Positions 1 through 7,211 of a stretch of DNA of 64,000 nt are shown here, in pieces. The notes beneath the pieces were generated by a model, which was not told where the DNA came from, searched no databases, and was given only the letters and a program-made list of their open reading frames with translations. The DNA lies in the NCBI RefSeq assembly GCF_965233615.1, contig NZ_OZ247495.1. The stretch is one strand, 5' to 3'. Every line of letters begins with the position of its first letter. Position 1 is the stretch's first letter. Source of the stretch: Pelagibius sp028280305. Lineage in GTDB: Bacteria > Pseudomonadota > Alphaproteobacteria > Kiloniellales > Kiloniellaceae. Both the position numbers and the translations under genes were made by a program.

Positions 1-32
1 TCGTTTCCATCATTCGCATGGGCGGTGGCTGA
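1..32 (+). CDS. 3' end of a small cox-operon protein (partial)
   Basis: The first 32 bases read, in frame 3, as a tail ending VSIIRMGGG followed by TGA at 30-32. The stop lies two bases before the ctaG start. Alphaproteobacterial cox operons often carry a short single-pass membrane protein just upstream of ctaG, ending in a similar I/V-R-M/L-GG motif, so this is probably the end of that gene. Only nine codons are visible, so the identity rests on position and tail motif alone. Confidence 0.45.
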   Translation, partial: VSIIRMGGG

Positions 33-34
33 AT

Positions 35-676
35 ATGACCGAAAGACATCAGGACACAGCACAGCAGAACCGCGCCAACGGGCGCGTGGCCCTATCCCTG
101 GCCGGCGTCGTCGTTGCCATGAGCGGCCTGGCTTATGCTTCGGTGCCACTCTACGAGCTGTTTTGCCGGGTGACCGGCTTCGGCGGCACGACACAGGTGG
201 CCGAAAGCCTGCCCGAGACGATCAGCGAGCGGCGCATTGCCGTACGGTTCAATGCCGATGTGAACCCGAACCTGCCTTGGGCCTTTCAGCCCGTGGAACG
301 GGAAGTCAGTCTTCAGGTTGGCGAGTCCGGCCTGGTCTTTTACCGGGCCACCAACCGCGCGGCGCGGCCGACGGCGGGTACCGCAACCTTCAACGTGACG
401 CCGCTGAAGGCCGGCCAGTATTTCAACAAGGTGCAGTGTTTCTGTTTCACCGAGCAGACGCTGGCGCCGGGTGAGTCCATGGACATGGCGGTCAGCTTCT
501 TCGTCGATCCGGCGATCGAAGAGGACCCTAACCTGGACGAAGTGAGAACCATCACGCTTTCCTATACCTTCTTCCCGGATCTGGACGCCGCCTTCGATGA
601 GCCGGTCAGTCTTTCCGAGGCCGCGCCGGAGCGCGCTGCGGCGGGAACCGGGGTAGCGGAAAGCGCAGTGAATTGA
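35..676 (+). CDS. ctaG: Cytochrome c oxidase assembly protein CtaG/Cox11
   Basis: This 213-aa protein is a copper chaperone that delivers Cu to the CuB site of cytochrome oxidase subunit I. A short N-terminal cytoplasmic stretch is followed by one membrane segment at about residues 18-40 and then a periplasmic beta domain. The conserved YELFCRVTGFGG block follows the membrane segment (Cys44), and the copper motif CFCF is at residues 135-138, both as expected for Cox11. The length is normal for the family. It sits directly behind a short upstream reading frame and 56 bp ahead of coxC, so it is clearly part of the cox operon. The last ~20 residues are a variable Ala/Glu-rich tail. The ATG at 35 places the N-terminus where family members start. 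Confidence 0.97.
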   Translation: MTERHQDTAQQNRANGRVALSLAGVVVAMSGLAYASVPLYELFCRVTGFGGTTQVAESLPETISERRIAVRFNADVNPNLPWAFQPVEREVSLQVGESGLVFYRATNRAARPTAGTATFNVTPLKAGQYFNKVQCFCFTEQTLAPGESMDMAVSFFVDPAIEEDPNLDEVRTITLSYTFFPDLDAAFDEPVSLSEAAPERAAAGTGVAESAVN

Positions 677-732
677 CGGCGAGAGCCAAAGGGTGCCGGT
701 TGTTTCGCCGGCAGCAATGAGCGGGGAATAGC

Positions 733-1554
733 ATGTCTGCAGGCCACGAACCAAATCACCCCTACCACTTGGTGGATCCCAGCCCCGTGCCGCTGCTCGG
801 CGCCATTTCCGGCGGCGTTCTGGCGTTCGGCATGGTGCTGTTCATGCACGAGGTCACCCTCTGGGTCTTGCCGGTTGGCGTGATGATGGTCATCGCCACC
901 ATGTTCTTGTGGTGGCGTGATGTCATCAAAGAAGCAACCCATCAGGGGCATCACAACAAGGTGGTCCAGCTCGGCCTGCGCTACGGCATGGTGCTGTTCA
1001 TCGCCTCCGAGGTGATGTTCTTCGCCGCTTTCTTCTGGGCTTTCTTCGATGCCAGCCTCTTCGCCGGCGAAGCTCAGCAGTTCGAGCGTGTGGAACACAC
1101 CGGCGGCGTCTGGCCGCCGGCGGGCGTAGAGGTCTTCCCGGCTTTCCACCTGCCGTTCCTCAACACCATGATCCTGCTGCTCTCGGGCTGCACCGTCACC
1201 TGGGCGCACCACGCGCTGCTCCACGGCGACCGCCAGGGCCTGCTGCAGGGCCTGGCCATCACCATCGCGCTGGGTGTCATCTTCACCGGCGTTCAGGCCT
1301 ACGAATACGGCCACGCCGCCTTCGGCTTCACCGACGGGATCTATTCCTCGACCTTCTACATGGCGACCGGCTTTCACGGCTTCCACGTGCTGGTCGGCAC
1401 CATCTTCCTTATTGTCTGCTGGTTCCGTGCCTACTACGGCCACTTCAAGCCGGATCATCATTTCGGCTTCGAGGCGGCGGCCTGGTACTGGCACTTCGTC
1501 GACGTGGTATGGCTGTTCCTTTTCATCTGCGTGTACTGGTGGGGCGGCAACTGA
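733..1554 (+). CDS. coxC: Cytochrome c oxidase subunit III (CoxC)
   Basis: This 273-aa core subunit of aa3-type cytochrome c oxidase is an integral inner-membrane protein with seven predicted helices. The first two helices and the linker HHNKVVQLGLRYG are followed by the conserved SEVMFF motif with Glu93, the carboxylate associated with proton uptake and lipid binding in subunit III. The C-terminus WYWHFVDVVWLFLF and the ending VYWWGGN are hallmarks of the family. It follows ctaG by 56 bp and precedes the DUF983 and SURF1 genes, the standard alphaproteobacterial order. A start at ATG 733 gives MSAGHEPNHPYHLVDPSPVP, the usual N-terminus for alphaproteobacterial CoxC. Confidence 0.98.
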   Translation: MSAGHEPNHPYHLVDPSPVPLLGAISGGVLAFGMVLFMHEVTLWVLPVGVMMVIATMFLWWRDVIKEATHQGHHNKVVQLGLRYGMVLFIASEVMFFAAFFWAFFDASLFAGEAQQFERVEHTGGVWPPAGVEVFPAFHLPFLNTMILLLSGCTVTWAHHALLHGDRQGLLQGLAITIALGVIFTGVQAYEYGHAAFGFTDGIYSSTFYMATGFHGFHVLVGTIFLIVCWFRAYYGHFKPDHHFGFEAAAWYWHFVDVVWLFLFICVYWWGGN

Positions 1555-1630
1555 TCGACCCGAAACCGCGGCCTGACCTTGGTCCTGGACCTGATACGAC
1601 GGCCGACCTGGAAACCGGCGGGGCGCTGCT

Positions 1631-2071
1631 GTGACGGCGCCCCCCCAATCCTCAGGGGATCATCCCCCCAAGCGCCCCGGTTCCGATACTGACTATCCGC
1701 CGCTCTCGCCGGTATCGACCGGCCTGGCCTGCCGCTGTCCGCGCTGCGGCAGGGGGCGGCTTTTCGCCGGCTTCCTGACGGTGGCGGAAAGCTGCGACGT
1801 CTGCGGACTCGATTTCAGCAAGCAGAACAGCGGCGACGGCCCGGCGGTCTTCGTCATTTTCATCCTCGGCGCCGTTGTCGTGCCGCTGGTGTTCTGGTTC
1901 GAATTCACCTATGAACCGCCGTTCTGGCTGCACGCGGTGATCTGGATTCCGGTCATCCTGGGGGGCGCCCTGGCCTTGCTGCGGCCGCTGAAGGGCCTGA
2001 TGATCGCCCTGCAGTACCGCAACCAGGCCAGCGACAGCGGTACCGTTGACTACAGTGAAGATGAACGATGA
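1631..2071 (+). CDS. DUF983 family zinc-ribbon membrane protein
   Basis: This 146-aa protein has two CxxC pairs (Cys36/Cys39 and Cys55/Cys58) that look like a small zinc ribbon. Two hydrophobic segments follow, at about 71-90 and 100-118. This is the DUF983 pattern, a family commonly encoded between coxC and surf1 in alphaproteobacteria. Its precise role is not known; the constant gene neighbourhood suggests oxidase assembly. The start is GTG at 1631. The proline-rich first 30 residues are poorly conserved in such proteins, so a slightly later start cannot be excluded. Its stop overlaps the surf1 start by four bases (ATGA), indicating translational coupling. Confidence 0.9.
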   Translation: MTAPPQSSGDHPPKRPGSDTDYPPLSPVSTGLACRCPRCGRGRLFAGFLTVAESCDVCGLDFSKQNSGDGPAVFVIFILGAVVVPLVFWFEFTYEPPFWLHAVIWIPVILGGALALLRPLKGLMIALQYRNQASDSGTVDYSEDER

Positions 2072-2871
2072 GCGCGCCTGAATCCTTCGGCGGCAAGCGC
2101 CGCTTCCGCCCGACATTCTGGGCCACGGTCTGCGCCGTGCCGGCCCTGATCATCCTGCTCGGCCTCGGCACCTGGCAGGTCCAGCGCCTGCATTGGAAAG
2201 AGGGCGAGATTGCCAAGCGTCAGGAACGCTCCGAAGGACCGGCGATCGCCTTGCCGGCAGCCTTTCCCGACCCCGCTGCGGTCGAATTCACCCGTGTCGC
2301 CTTGTCCGGCAGCTTTCTCCACGATCAGGAATTCTATCTCGGCGCCCGCACCGAGAAGGGCCGGGTCGGCTACAACGTGGTGACGCCCTTCCAGCTGGAC
2401 GACGGCCGCGTCCTGCTGGTGAACCGCGGCTGGGTGCCGGAGACCTTCCGCGATCCGGCGAGCCGCGCCGAGGGTCAACTGGTCGGCCCGCTCGAAATCG
2501 AGGCGCTGCTGCGCACCGACGGCTGGAAGGGTGTCGAGTTCGCCAAGCCGCCCAACAAGCCGGAGGAGCGCTTTTACTTCTGGCTCGACCTGCCGGTAAT
2601 GGCAGAGGGTGTTTCGGCAGAGGGCGTCTCGGCTGGGCCGGTCATCACCGACATCTACGCCGATGCGGTGGTCTCCGACATCCCCGGCGACATGCCGCTC
2701 GGCGGCCAGACCCGCATCACCTTGAAGAACGACCACCTTGAATACGCCATCACCTGGTATTCCTTCGCGCTGATCCTGATGGTGATCTACTTCCTCTTCC
2801 ACTACCGCCCGGAAGAAGAGGGGCCTGAAGAAGAGGGACCGGAAGAAGAAGGGCCGGGCAGGTCGGCCTGA
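2068..2871 (+). CDS. surf1: SURF1 family cytochrome oxidase biogenesis protein
   Basis: This 267-aa protein is the bacterial counterpart of Surf1/Shy1, which assists haem insertion into oxidase subunit I. It has the expected hairpin topology: one membrane helix near residues 12-30 (ending LGTWQVQRL), a large periplasmic domain containing VNRGWVP, and a second helix near 222-245 (YAITWYSFALILMVIYF). The start ATG overlaps the DUF983 stop as ATGA. Two features are odd. The C-terminal tail is three near-copies of a 15-bp unit coding EEEGP (2812-2856), and an internal 15-bp near-duplication gives EGVSAEGVSAG near 2605-2637. Both look like local tandem duplications tolerated in non-essential loops. 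Confidence 0.95.
   Translation: MSAPESFGGKRRFRPTFWATVCAVPALIILLGLGTWQVQRLHWKEGEIAKRQERSEGPAIALPAAFPDPAAVEFTRVALSGSFLHDQEFYLGARTEKGRVGYNVVTPFQLDDGRVLLVNRGWVPETFRDPASRAEGQLVGPLEIEALLRTDGWKGVEFAKPPNKPEERFYFWLDLPVMAEGVSAEGVSAGPVITDIYADAVVSDIPGDMPLGGQTRITLKNDHLEYAITWYSFALILMVIYFLFHYRPEEEGPEEEGPEEEGPGRSA
2812..2856 (+). repeat. 15-bp tandem repeat (3 copies) in the surf1 3' end
   Basis: The string GAAGAAG recurs at 2812, 2827 and 2842, an exact 15-bp period. Because the unit is a multiple of three it extends the acidic SURF1 tail in frame as EEEGP repeats. Confidence 0.85.
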
Positions 2872-2948
2872 AGGGGTGGCTTGATAGCCCGGGCCCGGTC
2901 AGCCATCTATATTGGCGATGATCAATTCGATGTCATGAGGGGATCGGC

Positions 2949-4439
2949 ATGACCGCCTACGACCAGCTTTCCCGGAAATTCAAGCGCCTGCATGCCCTGC
3001 AGGAGGCGGCGGGCATCCTTTCCTGGGACATGTCGACGGTGATGCCCTCGGGCGGGGCGGAGGCGCGGACCGAGCAGTTGGCGACACTCAGTGTGGTCTG
3101 CCATGAAACCCTGACCGACCCGGTGATGGACGATCTCTTCGACCAGGCCTCGGCGGAGGCCTCGGGCCTCGGCGACTGGGCACAGGCCAACCTGACGGAG
3201 ATGCGGCGGCGCTGGCTCCACGCCACGGCGCTGGACAGCGATCTTGTCGAAGCGCTGTCCAAGGCCTGCAAACGCTGCGAAATGGTCTGGCGCGAAGCGC
3301 GGCCGAAATCCGACTTCGCCGCCGTCCTGCCGGCCATGACCGAGGTGCTGAACCTGACGCGCCAAGCCGCTGCCGCGAAGGCCGAACGCCTCGACTGCTC
3401 GCTCTACGATGCCTTGCTCGACGAATACGAGCCCGGCGGCTCCTCGCAACGCATCGATGCCGTCTTCGCCGATCTGGCTGATTTTCTACCCGGCTTTCTC
3501 GACGCGGTGCTGACGCGCCAGTCGGCGCTGCCGCCGGCTCTGCCCTTGGAAGGGCCGTTTCCCTCGGCGCAGCAGGAGGCCTTGGGCCGCAAGATGATGG
3601 CCGCCGTCGGCTTCGACTTCGACCATGGCCGCCTCGATGTTTCGCTGCATCCCTTCTGCGGCGGGGTGCCCGACGACGTGCGCATCACCACGCGCTACGA
3701 CGAGGACGATTTCATGACCGCCCTTATGGGCGTGCTGCACGAAACCGGCCATGCCATGTACGAGCGCGGCCTGCCGCAGGATTGGCGCCTGCAGCCGGTC
3801 GGGGAAGCGCGCGGCATGGCGATGCACGAGAGCCAGTCGCTGATGGTGGAGATGCAGGCCTGCCGCTCCGCTGAGTTCGTTGCCTTCCTGGCGCCGCTTG
3901 CCCGCGAAGCTTTTGGCGGCAGCGGTCCGGCCTGGGAGGCCGACAACCTGCTGCGCCACTACAATCTGGTGAAGCCCGATTTTATCCGCGTCGACGCGGA
4001 CGAGGTGACCTACCCCGCCCACGTCATCCTGCGCTACCGCCTGGAAAAAGCGCTGATCGCCGGGGAGATGGAACTGGCGGCCCTGCCCGATGAGTGGAAC
4101 AGGGGCCTCAAGGACCTTCTGGGCATCGCCCCGCCGGACGACCGCCGCGGCTGCCTGCAGGACATCCACTGGTACGACGGCGCCTGGGGCTATTTCCCGA
4201 CCTACACCCTGGGGGCGATGACGGCGGCGCAGCTCTTCGCCGCCGCCAAGCGGGCGCGTCCGGAGATCCCCGAAGCCCTGGGCCGCGGCGACTTCGCGCC
4301 GCTGATGAGCTGGCTGCGTGAACACGTCCACGCCCAGGCATCCTCCGCCGGTTTCGAAGCGATTCTGGAGCGGGCGAGCGGCGAAGCTCTGAACCCTGAG
4401 ATCTTCAAGGCCCATCTGAAGGCCCGCTATCTTCCCTAG
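2949..4439 (+). CDS. M32 family metallocarboxypeptidase
   Basis: This 496-aa protein is a cytoplasmic zinc or cobalt carboxypeptidase of the M32 (Taq carboxypeptidase) family, which removes C-terminal residues from peptides. All family signatures are present: the metal motif HETGH at 264-268, the HESQS motif at 293-297 that carries the third ligand region, the block IRVDADEVTYPAHVILRY, and the late motif GCLQDIHW followed by GYFPTY and LGA. Full length is typical (about 490-510 aa). No signal peptide is seen. It has its own short upstream gap (77 bp) after surf1, and is followed by a palindromic repeat, so it is probably a separate transcription unit. A RBS-like GAGGGG precedes the ATG. Confidence 0.96.
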   Translation: MTAYDQLSRKFKRLHALQEAAGILSWDMSTVMPSGGAEARTEQLATLSVVCHETLTDPVMDDLFDQASAEASGLGDWAQANLTEMRRRWLHATALDSDLVEALSKACKRCEMVWREARPKSDFAAVLPAMTEVLNLTRQAAAAKAERLDCSLYDALLDEYEPGGSSQRIDAVFADLADFLPGFLDAVLTRQSALPPALPLEGPFPSAQQEALGRKMMAAVGFDFDHGRLDVSLHPFCGGVPDDVRITTRYDEDDFMTALMGVLHETGHAMYERGLPQDWRLQPVGEARGMAMHESQSLMVEMQACRSAEFVAFLAPLAREAFGGSGPAWEADNLLRHYNLVKPDFIRVDADEVTYPAHVILRYRLEKALIAGEMELAALPDEWNRGLKDLLGIAPPDDRRGCLQDIHWYDGAWGYFPTYTLGAMTAAQLFAAAKRARPEIPEALGRGDFAPLMSWLREHVHAQASSAGFEAILERASGEALNPEIFKAHLKARYLP

Positions 4440-4489
4440 AAGCAGAGTTCGGTCAGCTTCCCTTTTCCTCTTCCGCTTGGGCGGACGTC

Positions 4490-4542
4490 GCCCTCTCCCT
4501 CGCGGGAGAGGGAGGGGGCCGCGTTGGCGGGAGGGTGAGGGG
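4490..4542. repeat. Dispersed GGGAGAGGG-type palindromic repeat, copy A
   Basis: Intergenic GC-rich palindrome CCCTCTCCCTCGCGGGAGAGGG followed by a GGCGGGAGGGTGAGGGGG tail. The same element occurs as inverted pairs at 35771-35890 and 36488-36604, so it is a dispersed family, not a gene-specific terminator. It lies between the M32 peptidase stop and a small downstream gene. Confidence 0.8.
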
Positions 4543-4647
4543 GAACTCGGTTTCCCGCTCACCGAAACCCTGCGGCTCCCGTTGAACCTTGCGCCGTTAG
4601 CGGCCACATGAGCCTTGAGGTGTTTGGGTCACGCAAGGAGGCGGCGT

Positions 4648-4917
4648 ATGGCAATCGGCGGACTTGGCGGCGGCATCGGCCGCATGGGCGCCAAAGCGGC
4701 GGAGAGCGCCGTCAGCCTGGTGCAGGATCTCACCGGCTCCGGCGTCTATCCCACAAACGATTATGCCCTGGCGGCCTACCTCTTCGAGCGCATCGCCCAG
4801 GCGGAAAAAGAAGCCGTCACCCAGGACCGTGAATACTATCTCACCCTCATGGCCCGCTGTCTGGAGACGGTGCGCGATAGCCATGGGACGGATGGGGCCG
4901 GGGCGCCAGAGGTGTGA
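4648..4917 (+). CDS. Small conserved-looking hypothetical protein (89 aa)
   Basis: I do not recognise this 89-aa protein. It starts at ATG 4648, with AAGGAG at 4635-4640 seven bases upstream, a much better start than the TTG at 4615. The first 20 residues are Gly/Ala-rich (MAIGGLGGGIGRMGAKAAES) and the rest is mostly helical and charged (YALAAYLFERIAQAEKEAV). There is no signal peptide, membrane segment or Cys motif. It stands alone between a palindromic repeat and an AT-richer 256-bp gap. The good ribosome site and sensible amino-acid composition support a real gene; function is unknown. Confidence 0.6.
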   Translation: MAIGGLGGGIGRMGAKAAESAVSLVQDLTGSGVYPTNDYALAAYLFERIAQAEKEAVTQDREYYLTLMARCLETVRDSHGTDGAGAPEV

Positions 4918-5173
4918 CCACAAGTCAGTCTGCCTTCAGTTCCGACAGCAACGTATGAAAGGGGCCAACGCGCCCAACAACACAAGGCAGTATTAGGGGC
5001 CTCAATAAGCAAACCAAACAGCGGAGCCCGTCATTAACCATGACGACAGGCTCTAACTATTTGGTTTTTAACAAGACTATCCTACTCAGAAAAACTATCT
5101 GGCATTTGAACTTTTACCAAGCTCTCCCCGACCAATGGTCATTCGAACAATTGGTGAAAAATGGAGAGAGCCC
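4918..5173. other. AT-rich intergenic region with no gene
   Basis: This 256-bp gap is noticeably AT-richer than its surroundings. No RNA gene is recognisable. Its last ~70 bp (5107-5173) share short blocks with the region upstream of the second paralogue at 6203: TTTGAACT, then CGACC-(A)ATGGTCA and TYGAAC. The duplication of the two secreted genes therefore seems to have included the leader. A promoter is likely here, but I cannot fix its -35 and -10 boxes. Confidence 0.5.
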
Positions 5174-5941
5174 ATGTTCAAGGAACAGATTACCAAGGGT
5201 CTGATGGTTTCAGCCATCGCCCTGGCGATTGGTTCTGGGGCGATTGGTTCCGGCGTCGCCGCCGCCCAGTCGAGCCCGTCCACCGACAACGGCCTGATCG
5301 GCGACGTCGCCGCCGTACTCGCCGCACGCAGTGATGTCTTCCAGGCCACCACGGCCAACCTCGATGTCGTATCGGTCAATATGGCCGGCTCCTGCCCGCA
5401 GGCCTTCGCCTTCAACATCAAGGTCGGCGCCCAGTCGCCGGGCAAGCTTTCTTATCAGATCGTGACGCAGGATGGTCGCGCGTCGCAGGTGTTTGAAGCA
5501 CAGGCGTCCGCTACGGAAGACGGCCTTTTCGCCGCCAAGGCAAGTCACAAGCTGGCCTTTGGGCAGAGCGAGCAGACCGATGCGGATGCGTCGATCATCG
5601 TTTTCGACCAGCCCGAGGAAGCGAAGCCGATCCGCGAGCCGGACTTCTTCGAGCGGCTCTTCGGCACCGGGCCGGCCGCCGACGGCTATGACCCCCAGGG
5701 TTTGCGCAATCAGGCCTTCAAGGTGAAGGTGGTGGCGCCGAACGAAGTGGTTTCGGCCTTCGACAGCCACTCGGTAAGCTGTGAAGAACAGCGGACGACA
5801 CCGATCATTCCGGTTGCTATGGAGGATCAGCGCGATCCCGGCGATCGTGACCGTGGTGGCCGCGATCCCGGCGACCGTGATCCGGGTGGCCGCGGCGGTC
5901 GCGGCGATCCCTCTGGCGGCACCGCCGGTGGTCCCAACTGA
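5174..5941 (+). CDS. Secreted protein of unknown function, paralogue 1
   Basis: This 255-aa protein is probably exported. The chosen start ATG 5174 has GGAGAG at 5163-5168 and gives a classical signal peptide: MFKEQITKG, a hydrophobic core, then GVAAAQ/S as the likely cleavage site. The mature part contains MAGSCP, KVGAQSPGKLSYQIVTQDGR, EPDFFERLFGTGP, DPQGLRNQAFKVKVVAPNEV and a second Cys in SVSCEE. All recur in the next gene, so the two are tandem paralogues (roughly half or more of the residues identical by eye). The two conserved Cys could pair in the periplasm. The tail is a Gly/Asp/Arg low-complexity run with a 30-bp duplication (DPGDRDRGGR, DPGDRDPGGR). I do not recognise the family; function unknown. 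Confidence 0.8.
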   Translation: MFKEQITKGLMVSAIALAIGSGAIGSGVAAAQSSPSTDNGLIGDVAAVLAARSDVFQATTANLDVVSVNMAGSCPQAFAFNIKVGAQSPGKLSYQIVTQDGRASQVFEAQASATEDGLFAAKASHKLAFGQSEQTDADASIIVFDQPEEAKPIREPDFFERLFGTGPAADGYDPQGLRNQAFKVKVVAPNEVVSAFDSHSVSCEEQRTTPIIPVAMEDQRDPGDRDRGGRDPGDRDPGGRGGRGDPSGGTAGGPN

Positions 5942-6081
5942 CAGCGTGTTTGAGTTACCGCGAAGGTCCGCCGCCCAACCTTCCCCGGGCGCGGACCTTC
6001 CGTTTCTCTCGCATCATCACAGCAAAGGTGATTGTTGGCGCTGTTCAGAACCGGAACAGTAACCAAGCCAAAGCCCGCCTC

Positions 6082-6102
6082 TTAATCTTTGGTTAACCAA
6101 AG
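6082..6102 (+). promoter_or_regulatory. Candidate CtrA box (TTAA-N7-TTAA) within a perfect palindrome
   Basis: TTAA at 6082-6085 and TTAA at 6093-6096 are separated by exactly seven bases, matching the alphaproteobacterial CtrA consensus. The site overlaps a perfect 16-bp palindrome, CTTTGGTTAACCAAAG (6087-6102). It lies about 100 bp upstream of the GTG start at 6203, a plausible promoter position. Factor identity is inferred from the motif only. Confidence 0.5.
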
Positions 6103-6202
6103 ACGATGGGAGGCGGAAAAGAAATCAACCCAGCTTTGAACTCCCCGGCACCTGCTCACGACCCATGGTCAGTTGAACGAGTGCTGCAGAGGGAGAAAAC
6201 CT

Positions 6203-6979
6203 GTGTTCAAGAAGCAGTTTTCCAGAGGGCTTATGGTTTCGGCTGTTGCGCTCGGTGTTGGTTCCGGTCTTGCCGCCGCGCAGCAGAGCGCGCCCGATGG
6301 TTTGCTGTCTCCCGATGGTTTGGTGTCCCCCGATGGTTTGCTGTCCGACGTGGCCGCCGTGCTTGCGGCGCGCAGCGATGTGTTTCGGGCGGTGACGGCG
6401 CGTTTGGATGTCGTTCCCATAAACATGGCCGGCGCCTGCCCCCGGGCTTTTGAGATCAATGTCCGGGTCGGCGCCCAGGCGCCGGGCACGCTGTCGTATC
6501 AGATCGTGACCCAGGACGGCCGCGAGTCCCAGGTTTTCAAGGCTCAGGCAATGACGGCCGAAAGCGGCCTCTTCACGGCCCAGGTGAGCCACAAACTGGC
6601 TTTGGCCAAGAGTGAAGAGACCGAAGCCGATGTCTCGATCGTGGTTTTCAACCATCCGGAAAACCTGTCGGACGAGCATGAACCGGATTTCTTCGAACGG
6701 TTGTTTGGCACTGGTCCATCCTTCGAGCCTTACGACCCCCAGGGCCTGCGTAACCAGGCCTTCAAGGTGCGGGTGGTGGCGCCGAACGAGGTGGTCTCGG
6801 CCTTCGACAGCCATGCCGTTACCTGTGACGACCGGACGGTGCGGATCGCTCCCGCCATGGAAGACCAGCGCGATGACGGTGGCCGCGACCGGGGCCGCGA
6901 TGACTCCAGCGGTGACGACGATGGTGGCCGCGATCCCGGCGGTGGCGGTGGCATGGACGCCTCCGGCAACCCCATCTAG
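6203..6979 (+). CDS. Secreted protein of unknown function, paralogue 2
   Basis: This 258-aa tandem paralogue of the preceding gene is also exported. I chose the GTG at 6203, preceded by GAGGGAGAAAA, because it aligns VFKKQFSRGLMVSA with the MFKEQITKGLMVSA start of paralogue 1. A signal peptide ends near GLAAAQ/Q. It keeps MAGACP, the VGAQAPGTLSYQIVTQDGR core, EPDFFERLFGTGP and DPQGLRNQAFKVRVVAPNEV. Just after the signal peptide, three copies of an 18-bp unit (6293-6346) encode PDGLLS, PDGLVS and PDGLLS. The tail is Asp/Gly-rich (SSGDDDGGRDPGGGGG) but lacks a true RTX nonapeptide pattern. An intrinsic terminator follows. Function unknown. Confidence 0.8.
   Translation: MFKKQFSRGLMVSAVALGVGSGLAAAQQSAPDGLLSPDGLVSPDGLLSDVAAVLAARSDVFRAVTARLDVVPINMAGACPRAFEINVRVGAQAPGTLSYQIVTQDGRESQVFKAQAMTAESGLFTAQVSHKLALAKSEETEADVSIVVFNHPENLSDEHEPDFFERLFGTGPSFEPYDPQGLRNQAFKVRVVAPNEVVSAFDSHAVTCDDRTVRIAPAMEDQRDDGGRDRGRDDSSGDDDGGRDPGGGGGMDASGNPI
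6293..6346 (+). repeat. 18-bp tandem repeat (3 copies), in frame
   Basis: CCCGATGG recurs at 6293, 6311 and 6329, an exact 18-bp period with near-identical units. It encodes three PDGL(L/V)S repeats just after the predicted signal peptide and has no counterpart in the neighbouring paralogue, so it arose after the gene duplication. Confidence 0.85.
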
Positions 6980-7002
6980 GCCGGAACACCTGGAGGTGAA
7001 AA

Positions 7003-7030
7003 AAGGCCCGCCGAGAGGCGGGCCTTCTGT
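7003..7030 (+). terminator. Intrinsic terminator after the secreted paralogue pair
   Basis: Perfect stem AAGGCCCGCC / GGCGGGCCTT with a GAGA loop, 24 bp after the stop at 6979, followed by the moderately T-rich CTGTTT. It probably ends the transcript of paralogue 2. Confidence 0.8.
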
Positions 7031-7211
7031 TTGAGGAAACGTTTCTGGATCTCATGTTCGCGGTGCGGCTCCCCCAGGCCCCCTGAAAACCGCTGAAATG
7101 CTACGGATTCCCGTGAGACTTCGGGTTGCGGCGCGCTGTCCCTTGTGTCTAGATTGACGGGTTCCGCGGCGGGCTATCTCGGGCCGGGCGGTCACTTTCG
7201 GGGCCATTGCG

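Noticed and set aside
562..1494. Minus-strand frame opposite coxC
   Set aside because: Antisense of a well-defined membrane protein gene; no recognisable domain.
5032..5074. TTAAC motifs considered as a CtrA box for secreted paralogue 1
   Set aside because: TTAA elements are present but no pair has the required seven-base spacing.
6880..6976. Asp/Gly-rich tail of secreted paralogue 2 as an RTX calcium-binding domain
   Set aside because: There is no repeating GGxGxDxUx nonapeptide; it is simple low-complexity sequence.
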